64,000 bases of DNA from WHSW01 sp963705955. GTDB lineage: Bacteria > Actinomycetota > Thermoleophilia > Solirubrobacterales > 70-9. The position numbers were made by a program, and so were the translations under genes. Below, piece by piece: positions 44,382 through 52,194 of this stretch; within the stretch, counting starts at the first letter, position 1, and every line of letters begins with the position of its first letter. The stretch is taken from the NCBI GenBank assembly GCA_963705955.1, contig CAVPLH010000006.1, positions 1,054,001 through 1,118,000 on the forward strand, read 5' to 3'. The notes beneath the pieces are model-generated. The model ran no database searches. It was not told where the DNA came from and saw nothing but the letters and a program-made list of their open reading frames with translations.

Positions 44382-46735
44382 CTTGCGTCTCTGCTGGTGG
44401 CTTCGCGACCGTCTAGGCGGGAGACCGACGCGGGCTTCGGCGCGTCGGCGGCAGCGGGCCCGTCGCCGGTACCGGGGTCGGGGGACGGAGCGCGGTCGCG
44501 GCCCGCACCAACCCGCGGCAGCCACTCGAGCCACCGTGGCAGGTACCAGTTCCAATCGCCGAGCACCGACATCGATGCCGGCAGGAGGACGCCGCGGATC
44601 AATGTCGCGTCGATCAGGACCGCGACGGCCAGGCCGAGGCCGAGCTCCTTGAGGTCGATGAAGCTCAAGGTCGCGAAGACGGCGAACACGCCGACCATGA
44701 CCAGCGCGGCGCTGGTCACCGTCCCGGCCGTCGTCGAGATCGCCTGGCGCACCGCGTCCTTGGTGCTCATCCCCCCGTCGTAGAGCTCCCGGACCCGCGA
44801 GAGGATGAAGACGTGGTAGTCCATCGAGAGCCCGAACAGGATCACGAACAGGAACAGCGGCAGCCACGAGGCGACCCCGCCGTTCGACGTGAAGCCGAGC
44901 AGCGACTCTCCGTGACCGTCCTGGAAGACCAGCACCAGCACCCCGTACGCGGCGCCGACCGATAGCAGGTTGAGCAGGATCGCCTTGATCGGGATCACGA
45001 TCGAGCGGAAGGTGACCAGCATGAGCAGGAATGCGAGCCCGAAAACGAAGGCGAAGATCAGCGGCAGCCGGCTGTTCGACTGATTCCTCGAGTCCACCGA
45101 GGCGGCCGCGTCGCCGCTCACGTTGACGGTGGCGCCCTCGACCTGACCGACGGTCGCCGGGACGATCTGATCGCGGACCTCGCTGAGCGCGTTCGTCGAC
45201 GCGGCGTCGGTGCCGGTGCCCCGGGTCGGGACGTCGATCTCGGCGACCGTGTTGTCGTCGCTGTAGGTGACCGAGGTCCCGGGCAGGAACGAGTCCGACG
45301 CCTTGACCTGGTCCTGCAGCGCGGCGATCCCGGTCGCGGTCTCACCCGAGCGCACGTCGTCGCCCTGGACGACCACGGTCGTCGTCACCCCCTCGCTCGG
45401 GAACACGGCCTTGACCGTGTTGTAGGTCTTGATCACGGCGAGGTCCTGAGGCAGGTCGTCGACGCCGCTGATCACGGTCTTCATGTTCAGCGCCGGGATC
45501 GCGAGCGCGACCAGCAGGCCGCCCGCGAGGGCGATCGAGAGCCAGGGGCGCCGGGTGACCCGGTCGGTGACCGCGGTCCAGAAGCGCGACTGCCCGCCGG
45601 GACGACGGCGACGGCCGAGGAAGGGGATGCGGCCCTTCTCGACCCGATCGCCGAGCCAGGCGAGAATCGCCGGGAGCACGGTCAGCGACGCGAACATCGC
45701 GATCGCGACGACGATCATCGTCCCGTAGGCGAACGAGATGAAGGCCTTGTCGCCGCTGATGAACATCCCCGCCATCGCGACGAGCACCGTGAGGCCCGAG
45801 ATCAGCACCGCGCGACCCGAGGTCGCGGCGGCGACCTGGAGCGCCGAGCGCTCGTCGCGCCCGGCGGCGCGCTCCTCCCGTTCGCGTCGCAGGTAGAAGA
45901 GCGAGTAGTCGACTCCGACCGCGAGCCCGATCATCAGGATCACGGCGTTGACGTTGGCGTCGAGGGCGAGGAAGTGGCTCGGGATCGCGACGAGCCCGAA
46001 GGCGGCGAGCACCGATGCGATTCCGATCAGCAGCGGCACGCCGGCGGCGACCAGCGAGCCGAAGGTGAGCGTCAGGATGATCAGCGTGATCGGCAGCGAG
46101 AGCTCGCCCGCCTTCGCGATGTCGTCGTTGATCGTCGCGTTGATCGCCTTGTTGGCGCTCGCGCCGCCGAACTGCTCGATCACCATGTCCGGGTGCTCGG
46201 CCTGGACGGCGGCGGTCGCCGCGAGGCTCGGATCGACGCGATCCTTGGCCTCGACCGAGTCGCCGGCGATCGTGAAGTTCACGAGCGCGGCGTGGCGATC
46301 GGCGGTGACCTCCGTCGCGCCGTCGAGCGGCGACTTGACGTCCTCGACGTATTGAAGCTTCGACATCCGCCCGGTGACATCCTCGACCGCGGCCTGGAAC
46401 TCGGAGTCGTCGAGCGTCAGCGTGTCGCTCTTCAGCAGCACGACCTCCTCGACCGGCCTCAGGCCGGCGTTGTCGAGCGCCTGCTCGGCGTCATGGCTCT
46501 CGCCGGTGAGCTGATCGAGGTCGGTGAGCTGATTCGTGCCGGCCGCCTTGCCGATCAACAGCGCGAGGACGGCGAACGCCAGAAAGCCCCAGATCGCGAT
46601 CTTTCGGTGCTCGGCGCTCCAGTGGCACATGCGAGCCGCGAGGTTGTGCGACCGCTCGGGGGGCGGCGGGGGCGGCTCCGCCGGCGTCGCGCCGTCGTCG
46701 GGCTCGGGTTGATCCTGGATCACGCGGGTCTTCAT
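44336..46735 (-). CDS. MMPL-family RND transporter
   Basis: A 799-residue protein with about 12 helices in two repeats. An N-terminal Pro-rich tail (PPPPPP) is followed by helix 1 (IAIWGFLAFAVLALLIG), a large extracytoplasmic loop, the helices with LIILTLTFGSLVAAGVPLLI, AVILMIGLAVGVDYSLFYLR (GxxxDY proton-relay motif) and, in the second half, FLFVILFGLSMDYHVFILSR. Actinobacterial MMPL proteins export lipids or drugs. It lies 123 bases downstream of a response regulator on the same strand. The last 50 residues are low complexity; the natural end may be slightly earlier. Confidence 0.88.
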   Translation of the reverse strand: MKTRVIQDQPEPDDGATPAEPPPPPPERSHNLAARMCHWSAEHRKIAIWGFLAFAVLALLIGKAAGTNQLTDLDQLTGESHDAEQALDNAGLRPVEEVVLLKSDTLTLDDSEFQAAVEDVTGRMSKLQYVEDVKSPLDGATEVTADRHAALVNFTIAGDSVEAKDRVDPSLAATAAVQAEHPDMVIEQFGGASANKAINATINDDIAKAGELSLPITLIILTLTFGSLVAAGVPLLIGIASVLAAFGLVAIPSHFLALDANVNAVILMIGLAVGVDYSLFYLRREREERAAGRDERSALQVAAATSGRAVLISGLTVLVAMAGMFISGDKAFISFAYGTMIVVAIAMFASLTVLPAILAWLGDRVEKGRIPFLGRRRRPGGQSRFWTAVTDRVTRRPWLSIALAGGLLVALAIPALNMKTVISGVDDLPQDLAVIKTYNTVKAVFPSEGVTTTVVVQGDDVRSGETATGIAALQDQVKASDSFLPGTSVTYSDDNTVAEIDVPTRGTGTDAASTNALSEVRDQIVPATVGQVEGATVNVSGDAAASVDSRNQSNSRLPLIFAFVFGLAFLLMLVTFRSIVIPIKAILLNLLSVGAAYGVLVLVFQDGHGESLLGFTSNGGVASWLPLFLFVILFGLSMDYHVFILSRVRELYDGGMSTKDAVRQAISTTAGTVTSAALVMVGVFAVFATLSFIDLKELGLGLAVAVLIDATLIRGVLLPASMSVLGDWNWYLPRWLEWLPRVGAGRDRAPSPDPGTGDGPAAADAPKPASVSRLDGREATSRDARCRRSRSPARRSASA

Positions 46736-46858
46736 TCGCTGCTCCCTTTGCAGTACGGATGGACCAGAGCAGCCTCTCCGCTGCGACCCGGCGGGGGAAG
46801 CCGGTCTACTGGCCGTTTCGGGGGGACGGTTTTCTGGCGTCCGAGGCGCCGAGGCGCC

Positions 46859-47503
46859 TCAGGCGCGCAAATAGAGCAGCACCGCGAGCACCCGCCGGGA
46901 CTCGCTCCCGGTCGAGGGGAGGCCGAGCTTGCCGAAGATGCTCGAGACGTACTTCTCGACCGCGCGCAGCGTGATCACGAGCTTGTCGGCGATCCCCTGG
47001 TTCGAGCTCCCGGTCGCCATCAGCTCGAGGACGTCACGCTCGCGCGGGGTCAGCTCGGCGAGCGGGTCGTCGCTTCGCCGCTGCGAGAGCAGCGTCGAGA
47101 CGATGATCGGATCGACGGCGGAGCCGCCCGCGGCGACCCGCCGCACCGCGTCGACGAACTCGTCGACGTCGCCGATCCGGTCCTTGAGCAGATAGCCGGT
47201 GCGCTCGGCCGAGTCGGAGAGCAGCTTCATCGCCAGCCCGAGCTCGACGTACTGGGAGAGGACGAGGACCGCGACCGACGGATGGCTGGAGCGGATCTCG
47301 AGCGCCGCTCGGAGGCCCTCGTCGCTGTGGGTGGGCGGGAGGCGAATGTCGATGATCGCGACGTCGAGCTCGTAGCTGTTCAGCTTCAGCATCAGCTCGT
47401 CGGCGGTCCCGCACTGCGCGACGACGTCGAAGCCGGCGTCGTCGAGCAGCCGCGCGAGCCCTTCGCGGAGCAGAACGCTGTCCTCCGCGATCGCTACCCG
47501 CAC
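46859..47503 (-). CDS. NarL/LuxR-type response regulator
   Basis: 214 residues from the GTG at 47503. The receiver domain has VAIAEDSVLLREGLARLLDD (acidic pocket), the phospho-acceptor Asp52 in DVAIIDIRLPP, Ser/Thr and Lys in VLVLSQYVE and GYLLKDR. The LuxR helix-turn-helix is LTPRERDVLELMATGSSNQG then IADKLVITLRAVEKYVSSIF. It overlaps the 3' end of the histidine kinase gene by 10 bases. The pair probably regulates the MMPL transporter gene that follows. Confidence 0.92.
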   Translation of the reverse strand: MRVAIAEDSVLLREGLARLLDDAGFDVVAQCGTADELMLKLNSYELDVAIIDIRLPPTHSDEGLRAALEIRSSHPSVAVLVLSQYVELGLAMKLLSDSAERTGYLLKDRIGDVDEFVDAVRRVAAGGSAVDPIIVSTLLSQRRSDDPLAELTPRERDVLELMATGSSNQGIADKLVITLRAVEKYVSSIFGKLGLPSTGSESRRVLAVLLYLRA

Positions 47504-49263
47504 GGCATCTCGGCCCTCACACGCGTCCCTCCGCCGCGCGGCGTCCAGACCCGCAGCCGGCCGCCGAGCGCCTCGACCCGGTCGGCGAGGCCGCGCAGGC
47601 CCGAGCCCCGCTCCGTGTCGGCGCCGCCGACGCCGTCGTCGATGACCTCGACCACGAGCTCGCCGTTGTCGCGGACCACGTCGACGGTCGCCGAGGCGGC
47701 TTCCGCGTGCTTGCCGACGTTGGCGAGGCTCTCGCTGACCACGTAGAAGGCCGCCACCTCGACCGGCTCCTCGACTCGGCCCTCGAGCGCGACGGTGAGC
47801 CTGACCGGCACCGCCGAGGTCGCCGCCAGCGACTCGAGGGCGACGGCGAGGCCGTGCCCGCTGAGGACCGCCGGATGCAGCCCGCGGGCCACGGCGCGGA
47901 GCTCGTCGAGCGAGACCGCGATCTCGCGCCGCGCCTGCTCGACCCGGGCCCTCGCCTCGGGGTCGTCCTCGAACCGGCGGCCGAGCATCCCGAGATCGAG
48001 CGAGAGCGCGATCAACCGCTGCTGGGCGCCGTCGTGGAGGTTGCGCTCCAATCGCTTGCGCTCCTCCTGTCCGGCCTCGAGAACCCGCCCGCGCGATCCC
48101 TGCAGCTCCTCGAGGCGGGCCTTGAGCTCGGCGTGCAACCGGCCGTTCTCGAGCGCGATTCCCGCTGCCGCGCTGACCGAGTCGAGCAGCTCCGGCTCGT
48201 CGTCGAGCGCCGGGTCGTGGATCAGCACCGCCAGGTGCTCGCCGTCGCGGTCGATCATCGTCGTCGCCCTGCCGTCGTCGGCGCCGGGAAGCCGCACCGG
48301 GCGGCCCTCGGGATCGGCCCAGCTGGCGAACTGCGGCAGCCAGTATGCGATCGTCAGCGAGGGATCGTGAAGGGCGCGCGAGAGCGGCTCGCTCAGGTCG
48401 GCGGGCGCCGGATCGGCGCGCAGCTCGACCAGCAGGTCGCCGACCGCCGACCGAGCCAGACGGGAGTCGAGCAAGGCGATCAGGAACGCGACCGGGGCGA
48501 GCCCGAGGACGATGAAGGTCGCGCGCTGGATCGGTATGAACGCCGCGCTCTCGGGATAGAAGGCGCCGGCGATCAGCAGCGCCGCGCTCATCACCAGGGC
48601 GACCGCGAACGAATCGACCAGCAACGCCGCGGAGCGGCGAACCGCCGGCCCCGAAGTCCCACGCCGCACGACGAGGACGACGAGCCCGGCGAGCGAGAGG
48701 ACGGCGAGCGCCGAGAGCTGGATCTTCGAGAGGGCGTCGGCCGTCCCCGGCTGCGCGGCGACCGCGATCACGTTGTCGGGGTTGAGGCCGCCGAGCATCA
48801 GGACCAGGAGCTGCATGCCGACGGCCGCGAAGTACGCGGCGCCGACCAGGCCGCGGTCCAATCGCCCCCGCAGCCGCCCGGTCGGAAATGCCAGGAAGAC
48901 GTGCAGAAAGACAGCGAACGGCACCAGATCGAGCGCCGCGCCGATCGTGTTCGGGAGGCTCGGGCTCGTCGACGCGAGGCTCGACAGCGACGTGATGAAG
49001 CCGGCCGCGATCATCAGCGGCCCGAGGCGGCTCTCCGGGCGGCGCCACCAGGCGAGCAGGCCGCTGAAGATGTAGGAGACGACGATCCAGTCGAGGAGCG
49101 CGGCGTGCAAGCCGGGCTCCGGGCCACCGTGATCGCTCGAGAGCCGGAACACGACGACGCAGACCGCGCCGGCGACGCCCGCCGTCGCGATCGCCAGCAG
49201 GACCCCGGGCTTCGGCGGGCGGCCGGCGATCCCGTCCCCCTGCTGCGGCGCCGAAATTGTCAT
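47494..49263 (-). CDS. Membrane sensor histidine kinase (HisKA_3/NarX-like)
   Basis: 589 residues from the ATG at 49263 (MTISAPQQGDG). About ten N-terminal helices are followed by a GAF-like region (IALENGRLHAEL), the dimerisation/phospho-acceptor motif RKRLERNLHDGAQQRLIALS with the His, and the HATPase motifs SESLANVGKHAEA (N box), VIDDGVGGAD (G1) and GSGLRGLADRVEALGG (G2). It forms a two-component system with the overlapping regulator gene. The membrane part resembles other actinobacterial kinases that sense the envelope, but the signal is unknown. Confidence 0.92.
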   Translation of the reverse strand: MTISAPQQGDGIAGRPPKPGVLLAIATAGVAGAVCVVVFRLSSDHGGPEPGLHAALLDWIVVSYIFSGLLAWWRRPESRLGPLMIAAGFITSLSSLASTSPSLPNTIGAALDLVPFAVFLHVFLAFPTGRLRGRLDRGLVGAAYFAAVGMQLLVLMLGGLNPDNVIAVAAQPGTADALSKIQLSALAVLSLAGLVVLVVRRGTSGPAVRRSAALLVDSFAVALVMSAALLIAGAFYPESAAFIPIQRATFIVLGLAPVAFLIALLDSRLARSAVGDLLVELRADPAPADLSEPLSRALHDPSLTIAYWLPQFASWADPEGRPVRLPGADDGRATTMIDRDGEHLAVLIHDPALDDEPELLDSVSAAAGIALENGRLHAELKARLEELQGSRGRVLEAGQEERKRLERNLHDGAQQRLIALSLDLGMLGRRFEDDPEARARVEQARREIAVSLDELRAVARGLHPAVLSGHGLAVALESLAATSAVPVRLTVALEGRVEEPVEVAAFYVVSESLANVGKHAEAASATVDVVRDNGELVVEVIDDGVGGADTERGSGLRGLADRVEALGGRLRVWTPRGGGTRVRAEMPCG

Positions 49264-49411
49264 CTCTCCGTCCTCGGCCGACCATACCGGCGCCCCCGGC
49301 AAGTTCCAAATCCCCGTCGCGCCGGCGCTCCTGACGATCCTCCCCGCCTCACGCGATCGCGGTCGGCGTCGTTTCCCATCTGACCGACCGCGACGTGAGG
49401 ATGGAGATTCG

Positions 49412-49975
49412 ATGAACACGACCGATGTCACGACCGGTCGCGCGCTGTTCGAGACGGCGATCGGCCGCTGCGGGATCGCCTGGGGCGCGCGGGGGATCCG
49501 TGCGGTTCGACTCCCGGCCCCGCGCGAGGACTTGACCCGATCCCAGCTGCTGCGACGGGCGCCGGGGAGCCGCGAGCTGCCGCCTCCGCCGACCGTTCAA
49601 CAGACGATCGACGGGATCCGGTCGCTGCTCGCCGGGTCGCCGTGCGACCTCTCGGCAGCGAAGCTCGACACGGACGGCATCGCGCCGTTCGACCGCAGCG
49701 TCTATGAGCTCGCGCGCACGATCCAACCGGGCGAAACCCTGACCTACGGTGAAGTCGCGGCGCGGATCTCCGAGCCGCTCGAGGCCCGCGCCGTGGGCAC
49801 GGCTCTGGCGCGTAACCCGTTCCCGATCATCGTCCCCTGCCACCGGGTCGTCGCCGCCGGCGGCAAGCTCGGCGGCTTCTCGGCGCCCGGGGGCGCGGCG
49901 ACCAAGGCGCGGCTGCTGTCGATCGAGCGCCCGCACTCCGACCGGCCGCCCAACCTGTTCGACGCGGCCGGCTAG
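49412..49975 (+). CDS. ogt: Methylated-DNA--protein-cysteine methyltransferase
   Basis: A 187-residue suicide DNA repair enzyme that takes the alkyl group from O6-methylguanine. The C-terminal domain has FDRSVYELARTIQPGETLTY, EARAVGTALARNPFPIIVPC and the active-site PCHRV followed by GGFSAPGGAATKARLL. The N-terminal half is the usual weakly conserved domain. The ATG at 49412 is preceded by GAGGATGGAG. The stop overlaps the convergent GIY-YIG gene by 3-4 bases. Confidence 0.92.
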   Translation: MNTTDVTTGRALFETAIGRCGIAWGARGIRAVRLPAPREDLTRSQLLRRAPGSRELPPPPTVQQTIDGIRSLLAGSPCDLSAAKLDTDGIAPFDRSVYELARTIQPGETLTYGEVAARISEPLEARAVGTALARNPFPIIVPCHRVVAAGGKLGGFSAPGGAATKARLLSIERPHSDRPPNLFDAAG

Positions 49976-50539
49976 GTCGCGACGAGCCGCGCGACTCGCT
50001 GCTCGAGCACGGCGAGGCCGACGTGCGCGAAGAGGCCGTAGGCGGGCGGCGGGTCGGCCTGGTCGATGAAGTCGGCGACCCAGAAGCCGCGCTCGCCGTG
50101 AAGGAGCCGCGCGCAGCGGCCTGGTGGGAGCGGCTCGAACGACGAAGCGATCAGCTGCGCGGCGGCCGCGTCGACGTGCCCGGCTACCGGCTCGAGCCGC
50201 GCCGCGCCCCACTCGGCCCACCCGCCGGCGTCGCGCCCGTACGAGACGCCGTCGCTATGGGCGACGAACCCGGCGCCGGCCAGCTCCCGGGCTCGTTCGA
50301 GCTCCGCCCTGCGGGCCTCGCGGGAGCCGCTGGCAGGCTCGCAGGTCCTCGTAGAGGTCCGGGCGCAGACGTACCGCGAAACGCTTCACCAACCCCGATG
50401 ACCTGTAGCCGCGGCGGTGCTGCTCGAAGCGGATCTCGGGATCCCGGGCGCTGGAGCCGACGTAGACCCACGGGATCCGGGGATCACGCCGCCGTCCCGC
50501 GCCGCGGCTGAGCTCGATCACGTAGACGCGCGCGGGCAT
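49972..50539 (-). CDS. GIY-YIG-like nuclease domain protein with a C-terminal extension; one frameshift near 50345
   Basis: The first frame (from 50539) gives RVYVIELSRGAG and PWVYVGSSARDPEIRFEQHR, RGYRSSGLVKRF and LRPDLYEDL, matching the VYV...VYVGSS core of GIY-YIG nucleases. The second frame gives SREARRAELERARELAGAGF, GWAEWGAARLEPVAGHVDAA and HGERGFWVADFIDQADPPPA, ending VLEQRVARLVAT at TAG 49972. Joined length is about 188 residues. The C-terminal half is not a domain I recognise. Function may be DNA repair-related or unknown. Confidence 0.7.
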
Positions 50540-50624
50540 CGCCCATCTCCCTTCGACGGCGGCCGGCGACGGCCTTCGCGCCGACGGCGCCGAGCTGCCA
50601 AACCCGGCTCTCTCGCTCCGGGCC

Positions 50625-50630
50625 TAGGAT
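50625..50630 (+). promoter_or_regulatory. -10 box TAGGAT for a leaderless small gene
   Basis: TAGGAT, a 6-base spacer (GGGTCC), then GTG at 50637. Confidence 0.45.
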
Positions 50631-50636
50631 GGGTCC

Positions 50637-50837
50637 GTGAACCAAGTCCAGCTCCAGCTGGTCACCGGCGAGACCGTCACCGCCGTCGAGGCGCTCGAGG
50701 AGGTCGAGAAGGCTCTCTCGGACGCCGCGCGCTCGGGCCAGTCGCGGCTCGCGTGGTTGACCGAGGCCGGAACCGATCGCCGGATCGGCGTCAACCCGGC
50801 TCACGTCGTGACCCTGAGGATCGCCGGCGACGGCTGA
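50637..50837 (+). CDS. Small soluble protein of unknown function
   Basis: A 66-residue protein: NQVQLQLVTGETVTAVEALE, EVEKALSDAARSGQSRLAWL and RIGVNPAHVVTLRIAGDG. The alternating strand-helix-strand pattern and codon use look real, and a leaderless promoter is in place. No family recognised. It is convergent with the NYN-domain gene 14 bases away. Confidence 0.6.
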   Translation: MNQVQLQLVTGETVTAVEALEEVEKALSDAARSGQSRLAWLTEAGTDRRIGVNPAHVVTLRIAGDG

Positions 50838-50851
50838 GGCCCGCGGCGCTC

Positions 50852-51226
50852 TCAGCCGGAGTCGATCCGGTCGCGAAACGACGCCGACGGCTCGACCGTC
50901 GCCCCCGTCCCGCGGACCAGGTCGGCGAGCATGTGATCGGAGGTCACGACCCTGATCGAGGCCGGATCCGGGTCGGCGCGAAGACGGCGCACGATCTCGT
51001 CGTCGGCGGCGTTCGGGCGCGGCTTCGGGGCGTGCGCGATCTCGATCACCGGTGAGGAGATCGGCGGCGACGGCTTGCGCTCGAAGACGACGGTGACGTC
51101 GTCGCCGCTTGCCGCCGACCATCGCTCGAGCCGGTCGACAAGCCGGGCCATCGCCGCGTCGCGATCCCTCCACCAGCCGTCGGGGCGCGTGCCGATCACG
51201 TTCATGCCGTCGACCAGCCAGCGCAT
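50852..51226 (-). CDS. NYN-domain (YacP-like) putative ribonuclease
   Basis: A 124-residue PIN/NYN-fold protein: MRWLVDGMNVIGTRPDGWWR (first catalytic Asp and the DGxN motif), VTVVFERKP, NAADDEIVRRLRADPDPASI (second acidic motif) and VVTSDHMLADLV (third Asp). YacP of Bacillus is an endoribonuclease acting on rRNA. The gene starts 4 bases downstream of the zinc-ribbon gene, probably in one operon. Confidence 0.87.
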   Translation of the reverse strand: MRWLVDGMNVIGTRPDGWWRDRDAAMARLVDRLERWSAASGDDVTVVFERKPSPPISSPVIEIAHAPKPRPNAADDEIVRRLRADPDPASIRVVTSDHMLADLVRGTGATVEPSASFRDRIDSG

Positions 51227-51230
51227 CGGC

Positions 51231-51422
51231 TCAGTCGCGCGGCGGCGGCCGACCCAGAAAGCTGCTCTCGGCCGCCATCAGTCGCTCGAACTCGCCGAGA
51301 TCGAGGAAGATCCCTCGGCAGTCGCGGCACTGCTCGATCTGGACGCCGTTGCGCTCGTAGGTGCGCATCGGACCGCCGCACTTCGGACAAACGAGCTCTG
51401 TGGCGGCTTCCGTGTAGTGCAT
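51231..51422 (-). CDS. TFIIB-type zinc-ribbon protein
   Basis: A 63-residue protein with LVCPKCGGPMRTYERNGVQI then QCRDCRGIFLDLGEFERLM. The two C-x2-C pairs and the GIFLDxGE tail define the zf-TFIIB family of small bacterial zinc ribbons. The role is unknown, possibly nucleic acid or protein binding. It is the first gene of the pair with the NYN protein. Confidence 0.88.
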   Translation of the reverse strand: MHYTEAATELVCPKCGGPMRTYERNGVQIEQCRDCRGIFLDLGEFERLMAAESSFLGRPPPRD

Positions 51423-51653
51423 CGGCGATCGGGGTACGCGGAGGTCGTACGAACCTTAGTGGTCGCCCGCTGCCCGACCTCGTAGCCGAGCGCCGGTCGG
51501 GACCTGCGAGCCCGCCCGACTCGGTTCGCGGGCTCAAGATGTGTCACGGCGCCCCCGGCGGGTACACGCGGTCGCTGAGAGAGCAGCGTCCCGGGCCGTG
51601 CGACCGCGCCGGGACGACCCGATCGGGCCGTCCGCCCGCCGAAAGGACTCGAT

Positions 51654-52085
51654 ATGAGCACAGTCGCAATCGTCCTAATCGTCGTCGCCGCGATCATCGT
51701 GATCGTCCTGATCGCCGCTGCAATGCGCCGCCGGCGCCTCGCGCGCGATGAGAACCGTCGCCAGATCGCCCATCACCATCGCGAGGAAGCCGCTTCGCGG
51801 CGGATCGCGGCGGAGAAGGACGCGGCGGCGGCCGACGAGCAGTCGGCACGTGCGCGCCGCGAGGCCGCCGAGGCTGAGGAGCACGCGCGATCCGCGAGCG
51901 AGCAACGCTCGACCGCCGAGGCTCACGAGGAGCACGCGGCCCGGATCGACCCCGACGCGGACGCGCAATCAAGCGAGGCGGACCGCGCCGACCCGCGACC
52001 TGTCGGCGGCGACCGCTGCAGCCGTCGCGCCCGCGGCGACCGCCGGCCGCCGCGGGCTCCGCCGGTTCGCCCGAACGAAACCTGA
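51654..52085 (+). CDS. Single-helix membrane protein with a coiled-coil cytoplasmic tail
   Basis: A 143-residue protein. Residues 2-24 are one membrane helix (TVAIVLIVVAAIIVIVLIAA), followed by RRRR, and then a long Glu/Ala/Arg-rich helix (REEAASRRIAAEKDAAAADE, ARREAAEAEEHARSASEQRS). The basic stop-transfer puts the coiled coil in the cytoplasm. The last 40 residues change to Arg/Pro-rich composition, which may mean another frame error. AAGGA lies 8 bases before the ATG. No assigned function. Confidence 0.65.
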   Translation: MSTVAIVLIVVAAIIVIVLIAAAMRRRRLARDENRRQIAHHHREEAASRRIAAEKDAAAADEQSARARREAAEAEEHARSASEQRSTAEAHEEHAARIDPDADAQSSEADRADPRPVGGDRCSRRARGDRRPPRAPPVRPNET

Positions 52086-52112
52086 GAAACCCCACGGAAG
52101 GAACCCGAAGCC

Positions 52113-52187
52113 ATGTCGATCGTGACGATCCTGATCATCATCCTGCTCGTCCTCGTGATCCTGTACTTCGCGAGGCGGGTCTTCTAG
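52113..52187 (+). CDS. 24-residue membrane microprotein
   Basis: An ATG with GGAAGGA 10 bases upstream opens a frame that encodes a single hydrophobic helix (MSIVTILIIILLVLVILYF) followed by ARRVF and TAG. It comes 27 bases after the coiled-coil membrane protein on the same strand, so the two are likely co-transcribed. Small hydrophobic proteins of this kind often bind and tune larger membrane complexes. The good ribosome binding site is the main argument that it is real. Confidence 0.6.
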   Translation: MSIVTILIIILLVLVILYFARRVF

Positions 52188-52194
52188 ACCGAGC

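Noticed and set aside
46859..49309. An 816-residue fusion of the response regulator with an upstream Arg-rich domain
   Set aside because: The upstream part is the kinase gene read in another frame; the regulator has its own GTG at 47503.
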